Source: Phytophthora hibernalis (Eukaryota > Oomycota > Peronosporomycetes > Peronosporales > Peronosporaceae). Taken from it: 64,000 nucleotides of DNA. The DNA lies in contig JAAKBF010000235.1 in NCBI GenBank assembly GCA_012656075.1, forward strand, positions 186,001-250,000, written 5' to 3'. A program made the translations under genes and the position numbers. The notes under the pieces were generated by a model. That model saw only the letters and a program-made list of their open reading frames with translations. It was not told where the DNA came from and did not search any database. Position 1 is the stretch's first letter, and each line of letters begins with the position of its first letter. This document shows, in pieces, positions 54,341 through 64,000 of the stretch.

Positions 54341-54342
54341 TA

Positions 54343-54770
54343 CAGGTAGAAGCAGTATATTTTAGCGACCCTTCGAGGTATTGAGTTTTTCCGCCAAAGT
54401 ATATTTCAAAATCATTTCTGATACAAACATTTTTCAACATCAATTTAACCGGGAGGACTACCGTGTTTCTTAGAAAAAGTACGAGAAAATCGTGAGGAAT
54501 AAAACGAGTAACGGGGATTTTTTTGGCGAGTTTCATACTTTTGAAGGGGCACCCGTACGAGTCTTACGCACGTGGGGCCTCTACAAACATCAAGTGATGA
54601 AAAAGATATCCGTAAAAACACGTGTACCCACTCCACTGCCAGTTTTCGCAAAAATGGTTTCAATCACTCCAAAAACTCTACAAGTTGAAGTACGGTGCTT
54701 CAGAAATGCTCGGAGCCCGTCTAGCTTCCAGCCCTAACGGCTGAAAGAACAGTTTAAACGTTTAAACATG
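54343..54770. other. No gene recognised
   Basis: Short overlapping frames only. The minus-strand frame at 54663-54445 shows no known motif. Confidence 0.4.
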
Positions 54771-55080
54771 TTTCAACCAAGAACATAAGTGGATTTCCGG
54801 TTGTTTCAAGAATACACCCACTGATCGATGTATCAGAAGTAACCAAAATTGAGCCGTTCTCATTGTGAGCTGAGAGACCTCCCGCGCGACGAAGACTCGA
54901 GCTTGCGCTACTGTTCTTTCAGATATTGTTCTCTCAGCGGAAAGGCTGAGAGCCAACCGCCCTCCGGAAAGACGTCCGGTTAAAAACGGCTCTGTAAGTA
55001 TACAGTCAGATTAATCCTAGTCTAAGTATTAATAAAGGCCGTCTCATTCATTTTTTCATTAGGTTCCACGGGACCTACCA
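54770..55080 (-). mobile_element. LTR-family fragment
   Basis: The minus-strand sequence from about 54930 to 54775 closely matches 28545-28680 (shared GAGGTCTCTCAGCTCACAAT and TGAGAACGGCTCAATTTTGG), the older LTR-like family split at 28.7/33.5 kb. Downstream an AATAAAGGCC stretch occurs near 55031 on the plus strand. No internal element sequence accompanies it, so it is a solo or truncated LTR. Confidence 0.5.
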
Positions 55081-55210
55081 AGTGTTTCATTCAGGTATTT
55101 CAGCTGCCATGATGAAGCGCAAAGGGCTGTAGTGATCATTTCAATCGGTTACACGATACCTACCAGTGTTTCATTCAACCATGATGAAACTCGAACGACT
55201 GCAGTGCTCC
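55073..55210. repeat. Short direct repeat
   Basis: ACCTACCA(A)GTGTTTCATTCA followed by CCATGATGAA occurs at about 55073 and again at about 55150, a roughly 60-base duplicated segment at the start of the next coding-like fragment. Confidence 0.5.
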
Positions 55211-55319
55211 GATCCGCTAAAAGATGGCCTACGGTGGCTAGGTCCGACGGTAGCATGGCAAACGGTGGCTACACCGACTACGTCCGACATTTTCGGCCAG
55301 TCCTGGTCATCCACGCTCT

Positions 55320-55810
55320 GTGTGCTTGCCCAACAAGCGACAGCAGATCTTGGTCCTGGGCAGCGAGGAGTTCTACAGCTTGAGCGACCCGAAAGACGCA
55401 AAAAATGCTGCCAACTCAGTGAACACGTCTGACAGCAAGGGTATACTGGACAGCCAGTACTCGGGCACGCTGGGCAAGCGCGGCGGGTTGGTGGTGCGTT
55501 ATTCTGCCAAACGACAAGATCGAGTTCCAGCTCATGTTCGTCGTACCTTACGTCGTCCGTGTGGTGGACAACCTCATTGTCACCATTGAATATATACTGA
55601 AGCTTGCGTCTGAGAAGAACTTTTGTCCTATCGATCCAATTACGATTCGTCGTATCTACAGGCTGAAATTCTACCACATGATGCCTCAAGGTGAGATCGA
55701 TGCCCAGGACTGGATGGAGATACTACTTTACACGCAGCAGCAACGACAATCCCACTCACCACCTGCGCCAGCCCCGCAAAGCACTCTGAAGCGCACCAAG
55801 CAATCGTGAT
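55320..55810 (+). pseudogene. Unidentified host-like gene fragment
   Basis: Frames read VLGSEEFYSLSDPKDAKNAA, NSVNTSDSKGILDSQYSGTL and GKRGGLVV, then after a frame change FVVPYVVRVVDNLIVTIEYI, LKLASEKNFCPIDPITIRRI and AQDWMEILLYTQQQRQSHSP to a stop at 55809. Both halves make continuous sense and look like one conserved protein with a broken middle (about 55500-55535), but I cannot name the family. The proline/glutamine-rich end suggests a natural C-terminus. Confidence 0.4.
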
Positions 55811-55829
55811 CTGTTTGGTAAAAAAAACG

Positions 55830-56530
55830 ACACAGCCATTGTGTTTTCGAAAGGATGCAGATCGACGACTTAAGTAACACATGCTTTAATGGCGAACTGG
55901 GCAGATTGTACTTGATAGTCAGGTACATGAAGTCCTCTACATCTACCCTTCGAAAATGGTACCTGGTTTGTTGATCGGTGCTGATATCATCTCCCTCATG
56001 AGCCTCTCAACTCAACACGCAGCGGCTGAGAGAAGCACGCGTGCAAAGTGCGGTTTTGTTTATACTGTGACATAACCACTTGTGGAACATCTCCAACCGG
56101 AGGAGTTCACACACAAAATGTATCGGTTACGTACGCTCGACCACCACCGAGAGCCAACACTGACAGTCAGCCCTGGTGATGATGTCAAATGGCATGACTC
56201 CATACTAGGATCCATCACGTGTAAAAGAAAGAACTAAATATGTTGAAAATGCATTGTCCACCACATTGTAACACTCCGCTTGGACCTATCCACCCGAAAT
56301 CAATTCACCAATCGTATTGCACACACCCGTCCAGTTGACGCTAAAACAGATGTACACAGTCAATCAAAGACACGTCAATGCCAACACACAATTCGAACAA
56401 CTTGTCGTTTCCCTTCTTAGGGGGGCAACGAAAGTTTACATTAATGGGAGCACCATCAGCTCAGTCCGATCAGGGACGGGGAAAGCGGTGCCCACAAATG
56501 GTCATGCGTCATCCCCCTACTAATGCAACG
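55830..56530. other. Non-coding stretch left of the DIRS element
   Basis: No gene is recognised. It may include the terminal repeat region of the DIRS-like element, whose exact left end I could not define. Confidence 0.45.
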
Positions 56531-56535
56531 TCGAA

Positions 56536-57619
56536 TCACGCCACCATGTTTGCCGACAGCGTTACCACAGATTCCTTGCAGAGTCTAATGTAGGTCTTGA
56601 ACGCGTCCGAAACCCACCGACCATGAAACTGGATCATGAGCGCATCCGTTCCGGCTCGGTACACGTGTGTAGCTCCGCCAGCGCGTAGCGAATGAGAACT
56701 GAAGTCGCGTGGGTCTAGGCCGGTAGTGATGGTAGCTCGCTTGATGGTACCTGATACGTCAGAAGTAGCGATGCAAGCCGGACTTCCGTGACGGTCCATA
56801 TACACAGCGGCCGGAATTTCAACGGGCAGGTTTCCCTGGGCCTGAAGGAGGACCAAGGCGCCGAACACAAGGCACAGAAATGGGTGTCCAGAACGCGAGA
56901 GCAGCCTTGTAGTGGGAGAGTCGCCTTGGTTCGTCTTGGAGCCGATGAGACGCATGCAAACTGACTGCGAACTGGAAGGAGACAGGGTTGGCCGGTTCTC
57001 CGCATCCCCAACTGCAATGTCTTGTGCACGAACAGCAAACCATTTGAAAGAACAACCCCTTATTGCCACGATCTCCGAGCGTCGCAGGAGAAAAAGAACG
57101 CCAAGCACATGACTCCCCACAGGGCTTGCGCTGAGGGTTCAGCCATCGAGAGATTGTCGAAACACGTCTCGAGAAGAGCGATCGACACGGGAGCTTCCGT
57201 TGCGGTGGCGAGTCGAGCCGGCTGATTCCTTTGAGCAGCATGCGGATGTGCGGGTTCGTAACGGGGAAATCATGACCGGCAACCGCGAAGAAATGGCGGA
57301 TGCCAAAGAGAACCGACATGATAGAAACGCTACAAAAAGGCCCTCCACGTCCAAAACCAAACTGGAATCCGTGGAGGATAAAGTCGGAAATGGGCTGCAC
57401 TCGATGAGTCAGTGGCACGCCTTCTAGCGAGGGCGATATACCGCGGCGAGAAGCCCACGTCGTCCACTTGGTTAACGATCGACTGTACTGTTCGAACGTG
57501 GAGTCGGCAATGGAGTGAGCGCGGAAATACGTTGCCAGATATCCGTCAGACCCTGGATATCGATCGACGATGATTACTGCGACCAACCAGAAGTTAGTGA
57601 CGAAAACTTGATCGCACAC
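56536..57619 (-). pseudogene. DIRS tyrosine recombinase
   Basis: The N-terminal half (57619-57130) has ATYFRAHSIADSTFEQYSRS and FFAVAGHDFPVTNPHIRMLL. After a frame change near 57120 the catalytic half has FLLRRSEIVAIRG (first arginine), DFSSHSLRAGGATHVYRAG (H-x-x-R), FHGRW (second histidine position) and the nucleophile candidate in FKTYIRL. The active-site residues appear complete. One main frame break separates the two halves. Confidence 0.8.
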
Positions 57620-57828
57620 GAGGCGTTAGTTGTGATGCGGTACCCGGTGTCTGCACGATCGTTGTCGACACCAGCCAATCGTAGCAATAAAAACGTTTCC
57701 CACTAGCATAGCAACCGGATTAGGAATTGGTTTCGCGATGCGAGTTTGATTTGCCACGACACTAAAGAAGTATTGTTGATATGGAACTGAACGTGACGCG
57801 GGCGTCCATTGCGAGTAACACCAGAACC

Positions 57829-58437
57829 CTACCGTGATCCCCACGCATGTGCGGCACATACACAGGACTGCAACTCGCGGAAGTTGATGTCGAACCCGTT
57901 CGACACACCACACTTGAATTTGGCAATCAATTCGCGCTCGCTGTCCGAAAATTGATACGTCAGAGCCCTTGCGGAAGAAGTGTCCCACGCACAGATAACG
58001 TGATCGGAAGCATCCATCTCGACCACAATGTCCGGTGCTGGGAGCGAGTTGAAGTACTCCAGTGATACCCCGTTCTGTGTAGCACCTGCCATCACAACAG
58101 CAGATCCTGTTGCATGTCTGGCGTGATCGAAACACGCTGAAACCGGTGCATGAAGCTCTCCCACTGCCTTAGGCGCTGCAGAAACGGTCGTGCTGCACGA
58201 ATACAGGTTGCCACGTGCTAAAGCTACCCAACAATGACCGATATGACTGCCGCGAAAGAGACGCAGCACAGTAGGCATCCGCCACGATTTTCCGTGCTTT
58301 AGTGACCTTTTCAGCCGGCATAGACGCTGTTTCCGCGACGGTGTCGAACTCGAGGCCAAGAACGCGCTGCTTGGTACTCCATGCAGTGAACTTCTTGACG
58401 TTGATAGCGTCCCAGCACTGCTACCCTGGCAAACCAA
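57829..58437 (-). pseudogene. DIRS RNase H region
   Basis: The frame is open for about 200 codons. LPAPDIVVEMDASDHVICAW and DINFRELQSCVCAAHAWG are the catalytic D and E blocks of the RNase H domain as seen in DIRS-type elements. It follows the reverse transcriptase after a frame change near 58400. Confidence 0.75.
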
Positions 58438-59029
58438 AGGGATCGTTCTGCGTCGCTATATGACGTACCAATGTCTGCAGACACGTTGATATGGTCGTCA
58501 ACCGAGTGGTAATTGAAGAAACCTTTCGGAAACCAGTCATTCGTGTGTGACCCGTGCGCGTAGGCGATGACCCCATCGGCAATTTCGTTAAACCCTGGAG
58601 ACCCCGTCCAGCCGAATGGGGCGGATAACTCGATCACGATAATGTCGTCCTCCTCAATGTGTCCGGCGAACAGATACACGCTGCTGCTGTGGATACTGAT
58701 GTTGCGTAAAGCAGACGCAACGTCACCTACCATCACACAGATCGACTCGCCAGGATGTTTGCGCTTCGACTTCAGAATCTCCGTAGCCGCTGCGTCGCAG
58801 TGATTGTACTCGGGCTTGCTGATACTCTGCTGATCCGTGCAATCATTGATGGAGACACCTTCAGGAAACGAGAGATCGTGGATTGTACGATCCGAATCAC
58901 TAGGGTCATCACTGCCCTTGTCGACAATACCGAATGGGGCTTATGATAATCTCGGGCCATTGCTTGAGGAGGCTCCGGTCGACCACCAGACACCGCCCGG
59001 CATCCTGCTCCTTGCGAATATACTTTCAA
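58311..59029 (-). pseudogene. DIRS reverse transcriptase
   Basis: An upstream frame (DRSLLKQWPEIIISPFGIVD, about 58990-58920) leads into the palm. MVGDVASALRNISIHSSSVY carries the first catalytic aspartate, followed by IELSAPFGWTGSPGF and the active-site motif HSVDDHINVSADIG (VDDH, the DIRS form of YxDD). Frame breaks lie near 58930, 58750 and 58400. Confidence 0.78.
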
Positions 59030-59324
59030 AGAACGTTGAGCCGATCCCTCGCCGACCCGTGGTTGGGAGGTCGTTGAAACTGTCGTGGTGGTGACTTGCT
59101 TAATCGCACTTCTACACCTTCTTGAACAATCTTCTGGAGAGCTTCCAAGTACCCATTGCAGACTTTGTTAAGCACCGCCGGAACCGGATTCTTGTTTGGA
59201 CGGTAGTCGGTCGCAGTCTGTCCATGCACCAACTCAACAAAAGCTGCTAACGATGCGCCGGACCGACGCGCGTACTCGGATAGCGCCTTCTATAGTGGGG
59301 TGTCTAGAAGGTATTCGGGGCCGT

Positions 59325-59798
59325 CTAGCCCCGGTCGAAACAGCGGGTAATTTTCCGGGGTAGCGCAACACCAACTGTCGACAAAACCTGTACCAGCGTG
59401 GCCCTACGGTTCAATCGCAATTGGTCGCATCTCGTGCTAGCATACTTCTGCATTGCTGCGGCTGTCTTCGAGCTGATAAAGGGGCGGAAGCGATCTGTGC
59501 ATGGTGCGATATAGGCGTTCGCATCAACCGTTCTTGCCCTGCGCCGCTTAATCTGGCGCACGGGAGGTAGTTCAGCTTCAGAAGGTTTAGCCACACGCGA
59601 TAGCCTCTTTGCGGTGGAGCTTGTAGAGGCCGTTTTTTCTACCGGAGGGGCAGCTGGTCGTAACGTTGGTGCAGCCGCTCGCAAAGTTAGAGGAGCCAAC
59701 GTAGCATGCGACGACGAGGATAGTGGTATCGGCTGTATGACCGGTACTGGCTGTATAGCCGTGGGTGACTGTATGGTCAACCCGGAATGTATATTCAA
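59325..59798 (-). CDS. DIRS-associated ORF with Ile-Gln-Pro repeats
   Basis: An open frame of 157 codons between gag and reverse transcriptase. Its N-terminal part repeats IQ(P/S) units (TIQSPTAIQPVPVIQPIPLS), mirrored in DNA as GGCTGTATG-type repeats at 59715-59835. An alanine/proline stretch and then a basic region (RQIKRRRARTVDANAYIAPC) follow. It is probably a gag or linker part of the element. Function unknown. Confidence 0.4.
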   Translation of the reverse strand: MNIHSGLTIQSPTAIQPVPVIQPIPLSSSSHATLAPLTLRAAAPTLRPAAPPVEKTASTSSTAKRLSRVAKPSEAELPPVRQIKRRRARTVDANAYIAPCTDRFRPFISSKTAAAMQKYASTRCDQLRLNRRATLVQVLSTVGVALPRKITRCFDRG

Positions 59799-60160
59799 AG
59801 GAGGCTGTATACCCGAGGGTGGCTGTATGGCCGACCCGGACCGTAAGGTCGAAGTTCTCGCGAGAATAGCACTGGTGCCGAAGAGGCGTTGCAGGTGGTA
59901 TAGAGAAGTTGGTGTTTGAACGACCGGCGGGGTCGGACCAAGCTCAAAACAGACGGCCTCACGGAAAATTTCCGCTCCCGCGACGTTTCGGCCGGCGCGC
60001 GCGCCGACCTCTGCGCCATACGATCATTGCTCTTATGCAGATTCTCAGTAGTGCTTGGTGTATTACTCTACGTTATCTGCGTTTCGTACCGCGGTGATGT
60101 CTAGATGCCATCCTTACGGCACCATCAGCGCCGGTCTTCGTCATGCGACCCTCATCTTCC

Positions 60161-62056
60161 CTATGTGCGCTCAACCCACGGGCTGGGAGGCCCTCCGGCC
60201 AGTTGTGCAGGCGGCGGAAGTTGCCGCAGCGATCGCGGTATTCGCCCGAGCACGGTAGGCCTGCCATATTTAGCAGACAAGGCTCTTGATCTCGGCGGTT
60301 GATCGGAATCAGGTGGCGTAGGGATTGCTGGACGCCGAGCAAAGTCTCTGCTCCCGTTCTCCCGCTTGCGAACTGCACCCACGTCTTCCCCTTCTCCGCG
60401 CTTGGGTTGAGATAGTGCACCTACCAGTGCCATAGTCCACACCGGAGACTGGTAATCGATCGACCGCAACGCCTCGCTGAACCCACACCACCACTCCGGA
60501 TCATCAAGCTGCATGAAGCCTAGGGCGGATCCGATGAACTTATTCACGTACAGGAAGGTGAGTCGGACACGAGCGGGCGTGTTCTCTGGGTCGGCGGACT
60601 TGGTCTTCGCAACGAAAATCCGGAGCCGTGACGTGAGCTTCCGTATGTGGTCGTACCACACATCCTGCCCAAAGGCAAACAGACCGTGAAGAGCGTCTAG
60701 GATGTCTTCGTACGTGGTGCACTGAATCGGTGCAGGAGGCAAGGAAGCCGACGGGCTGAAGTCGCTTGCAAAGTTGGCGTTGGTCGAGCCATCTTCAAGG
60801 GTGGACATCTCACTTGACTTTTTGAAGTGCAGAACGGTCAACCGCGTGACCCGAGGCGGCCACTGAAGATCGCCATCAGCACCGCAGGTGTGCTCCGAAA
60901 CTTGATTGACTCCAGCTCCCGCATCCATAGAACCAAAGACATGGCAGAAATAGGCTTACCTGCTTCAGTCCCAAACGACTGGAACATCCTGCTCGCCGCG
61001 AGCAGGTGCGCTTGAGGTGGATTGTAACCTCTCTTCGCCTTCTTGGATCCACCCGGAAAGCTTGCAGTAGTCACATAGCATATCTCGCCGGGCGGCATCT
61101 CCCCCATGCTGTTGGGTGCAGTCGGCATGCGCGGGTTCGTCGGCGCCCGTGTCCTGGCTATTTGTCTGCTCGGCGACCACCGCACGAAGCCGCTCGACTT
61201 CGGCCTTCAGCAGTAGCAGCTGGGACGTCGTGTCGTCGCTGTCCGGAGAGGCAGCGGCAGTAGCAGCATGGTTCTCCTCCGGTGCGATGCTCTCCTCACG
61301 AGCCGAACCGGGCTCGAACGATGCCATGAATGTGGACAGGTCAAACCTGCAGTCGGATCGAGCTCAAGACGATGGACGCTTCGTAGGTGCCACCTTCTTG
61401 TCGGCCTTCGCCTTCCCAGGTACCGGCGACTTCCGGGTCTTCTTCGCCGGTGGAGCCGGGGGCTTCTCCTCCAAGTCGGAGCCCGAGTCGTGGGGAGCTT
61501 CGGCCGCGGCCTTCCGAATCGTGCTGCTATTGCTAGCAGTAGCTGGACGACTCGCCAGCTTCTTCTTACCCTTGGCAGCCTCCAACACAGTGTCGCTCGA
61601 CACCTGTTTCGTGGTCGCACGCTTGCTCGCTCGCAGGGGCGCCGGGTCAGCAGTGCACCTCGCTGACGTCGTTGTCCATGGATCTTCAGTACCCGTGATG
61701 TCCACGACGTCTGGCGAAGCAGCAGCCGCAGCTGGTGGATCGCTATCCGATGGGGCCCTGTCAGCCATGGATGATGGGGAGCTGGGTGCGCCGGCTTGGT
61801 CGGTGGTTCCGCGGGTGAACATGTTGGTCTTGAGAGAGGATACCCCGTTCTTTCTTGTTTTCGTGGTGTTCTTCTTGATTCGAAGTGAGGGAGAACACCA
61901 CGCGTTCATCGGGTGGACTGCAGCGGAGATACCGGTGTGTACCGGCATCAAGGTACAATTTGGTGTGGAAAACACAATTCCCTTGTTCTCCATGGAATAC
62001 ATCGTATCAACGTGTTCCATAAACCGAATCTTCCGCATGCATGTTTGTCGATCCAC
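60161..62056 (-). pseudogene. DIRS gag
   Basis: Three overlapping frames together make one long gag-like protein on the minus strand. The first (62056-61364) is rich in S, A and K (KKNTTKTRKNGVSSLKTNMF). The second (61327-60965) has a leucine-rich coiled coil (TSQLLLLKAEVERLRAVVAE) and CDYCKLSGW. The third (60928-60161) is a conserved globular region (TYEDILDALHGLFAFGQDVW, FIGSALGFMQLDDPEWWCGF) followed by an Arg/Pro-rich tail. Frame changes lie near 61345 and 60950. It presumably forms the element's ribonucleoprotein. Confidence 0.65.
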
Positions 62057-62310
62057 GCAAACGCCCTCCCCTCTAAGTATTTCGCTTCGCAGGGAGAATG
62101 AAGCGCATCAGCCTTTCGCCTCGACGCCACGTCGCAGCCGTAATAGCGGTACCCATCATTGGGGCACTTGGTGCTGCCGCGTACCCACGCAACCCGCCTT
62201 GACGGAACTTCGGCTGCTCCATCCCCGATCTCTCGATCAAAAAGATGACGATGAGAAAACAGGCCCCATGTGCACGACTTGCTTGGCAGTTAGTAAAAAA
62301 TAATATCAAC

Positions 62311-62640
62311 CCTCGGTACCTTCTTGCCCCTGAGAACTTTTACGATTTCGGTATGGAGGACCGCATCAGCTGTCGATTCCAGTGCATACTCCTCACCCTC
62401 ACATGCATGGCCGAAGAACCTCTCCGAACGGAAACTTCATGAATAATACGACTGAACAAGCCCTTACGATTCCACACATGCTCACCGAATGAAGCACGGT
62501 AATATAGATAGTACAGACACCCCATAGTCTACACTAACCTTCACGCAACCTACGACCAGGACCTACAAAAGCACACCATACACAGAGATCCTTGTGCCTG
62601 GAAGAAGTTAGTGCTTGATAGTTTCCTGGGGAATTGTAAA
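62311..62640. other. No gene recognised
   Basis: A short stretch with chance ORFs only, possibly including the right end of the DIRS element. Confidence 0.45.
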
Positions 62641-62643
62641 CTG

Positions 62644-63054
62644 TATGAATAAAGTAATGAAAGGAAAGCAAACGATCTGAGCTTTCCTGTGGACTTTGGC
62701 TACTTTGACCTTTCGTGCGGAGCGATCTTGAGTGTTGGCTGGGAGTAAAAATCGCTCAGAGTACTGTAAAACTTGATAGATTCTTTGATCCAGTTTGCCG
62801 AGTCGACCGTACGAGGTTTCGTGCGGTCTTGCACATCTAATACGCGGCGCTTTGTAGAGTCGCGCTCTTGCCGTTCCGTCGAGACTCTTGCGATCTGCAG
62901 AAAGATCTCAGCGACCTTCTACGAAAATCGCTTCTTCCGGCCGAATGCTTCCGGTCGATCTGCTCCTGGCAGATTCATCTCTGATTGGTCAAATCAAATC
63001 TGATGTTGGCCGATCATCATTCTGGATTTTGTGACCCACAATGTTACAACACGT
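62644..63054. mobile_element. Candidate solo LTR
   Basis: The segment starts TGTATGAATAAAG and ends AATGTTACAACA, giving TG...CA ends and a short TGT/ACA inversion, about 410 bases with promoter-like CCAAT-type motifs. The bases on either side do not form a 5-bp duplication, so this is a weak call. Confidence 0.25.
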
Positions 63055-64000
63055 TAGCGGATCGAAACCATACGGTCCATGTATCGTCCCACATGTTTGA
63101 AACAAGGATTAGACAATGTTTACCATGTTTGTAATTTAAAAATACCTTTCATTTTTTTAATTCGAAATTTACAATCACTCATTCCTGCCACACGTCCCAG
63201 AAGCCTGCGCCGCCGTGAGATAAATTTACCACCCCTGAAGCCCCGCCGAGCTACCAAGATGGGTGTTACGTCTCCCCTTTCGCCCCCACTACGTATCGAG
63301 GTATGTATTGCGGTCTATCGATGGTCATGCGACCTCTTTATTAACTATTACGTGTCATTTCCTGCTAGATCGAGATTTGGACGCCTCCTGCACCGACCAA
63401 GCCGACAAGCGGACGCACCCACGGCTAGCCAGGCTCTACAGTGCTCAAGTTTTATCAGTTAGAGCACTTGCTATTCGTCTTACACGTGAGCGTACGTTTG
63501 TGTAGCTAAGTGAGGGCATTTGGAGAAAGGAAGCAGCATCTGGAGACGGACGGTAGCATTTACCTGGCCAGATACAAAGGCTATGCGCAACTGTGCAACG
63601 CTGAAGTAAGGATATATGCTGTTTGCTATGCCGTATATGTACTTATCTAACGCTCTTCGCTCTATGTCGTGCTTGTGATAGACCATACCTCGAGCGTTCT
63701 TCCTCTGCGAAACACATCCACGTACGTTTACCTGTATGGTACTAGAGGTAACGATGTGATACTTGGTGCCCAAGCATGTAATGTCCATGGTTGGTTCCAT
63801 GTTTCGACCATATATTGCCTTCTATTTACATGTGTTCCCCATGTACTGAGCCATGTTTGCCCATGATTTATATCGATGGATACATATTGTAGATGGTACA
63901 CACTAAAAGACCGCGCCGATATTGCGGTCACTTGGGCTTCTGACTACCAACCAGTAGCAGAAGCTGCGAATAGGACAGTGTTAGTGCTGATGACAACGTC
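63055..64000. other. No gene recognised
   Basis: Short overlapping ORFs on both strands without any motif I recognise. No repeat ends or RNA genes were seen up to the window edge. Confidence 0.5.

Larger units (their letters stand above)
56530..62310 (-). mobile_element. DIRS-like retrotransposon
   Basis: On the minus strand the order is gag, reverse transcriptase, RNase H, then tyrosine recombinase, the arrangement of DIRS/Ngaro-type elements, which integrate with a recombinase instead of an integrase. There is no room between RNase H (ending about 57830) and the recombinase (starting about 57620) for the DAM-like methyltransferase found in classic DIRS1, so it is nearer the Ngaro/PAT layout. 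Termini (inverted or split direct repeats) were not resolved, so the limits are approximate. No target duplication is expected. Confidence 0.8.

Noticed and set aside
54343..54770. A minus-strand ORF (54663-54445) as a reverse-transcriptase scrap.
   Set aside because: No catalytic or flanking motif supports it.
61116..62303. A 395-codon plus-strand ORF, the longest in the window.
   Set aside because: It runs antisense to the DIRS gag, whose minus-strand frames carry the coiled coil and conserved blocks; the plus-strand product is low-complexity without motifs.
1..64000. tRNA, rRNA or snRNA genes.
   Set aside because: No cloverleaf with A/B boxes, rRNA core or U-snRNA motif was noticed on either strand; a tRNAscan/Infernal run would be decisive.

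Overview
The window looks like nuclear DNA of an oomycete, most likely a Phytophthora-type plant pathogen. The supporting evidence is a small secreted protein with an RxLR-like/EER N-terminus behind a close match to the oomycete initiator element, candidate introns of 56 and 68 bp, a bZIP-like repeat family, and a transposon mix typical of oomycete genomes (Helitron, pogo, Merlin, piggyBac, several hATs, a tyrosine-recombinase element, DIRS, LINE, LTR). These family calls come from reading translated motifs by eye; no database search was possible.

Layout. 1-4.6 kb: a Helitron-type Pif1 helicase split by a pogo-like element at a TA site. 5.4-7.4 kb: a broken SET-domain gene carrying a MITE, then a Stowaway-like MITE. 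8.4-10.5 kb: a LINE fragment (minus strand) with an OTU-like ORF1. 11.3-19.1 kb: a second LINE (RT, zinc knuckle, RNase H; plus strand) split by a degenerate BED/hAT element. 19.4-21.4 kb: a broken and an intact copy of a secreted RxLR-like gene. An 0.8 kb repeat flanks the LINE/hAT/broken-copy block on both sides in opposite orientation. 22.7-24.2 kb: an MFSD12-like transporter with three reading-frame breaks. 26.4-28.2 kb: two bZIP-like family members, one a fragment.

28.7-33.5 kb: a complete LTR element (5-bp target duplication, gag but no recognisable pol, internal region full of hairpin repeats) inserted in an older LTR-like sequence. 33.6-44.4 kb: a nested structure in which two nearly identical 1.25 kb inverted arms enclose a fold-back element. 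That element carries importin-like fragments in both arms, an internal hAT with an acetyl-CoA-carboxylase-like fragment, and a tyrosine-recombinase element with terminal inverted repeats and a perfect 8-bp target duplication. 46.4-48.1 kb: Merlin transposase and a piggyBac fragment. 48.2-51.1 kb: unidentified ORFs and host-gene scraps. 51.1-54.0 kb: a hAT of the TTF/DUF4371 type with an internal inversion. 54.1-55.8 kb: a small MITE, LTR debris and an unidentified host-like fragment. 56.5-62.1 kb: a DIRS-like retrotransposon on the minus strand. The rest to 64 kb shows no gene.

Most coding regions carry frameshifts or stops. The only well-supported, apparently intact host gene is the secreted protein at 20.8-21.4 kb. 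Some single-base breaks (transporter, bZIP-like gene, Merlin) could be assembly errors rather than decay. The strongest structural observations rest on target-site duplications, and for the recombinase element on an unoccupied copy of the same target inside this window.
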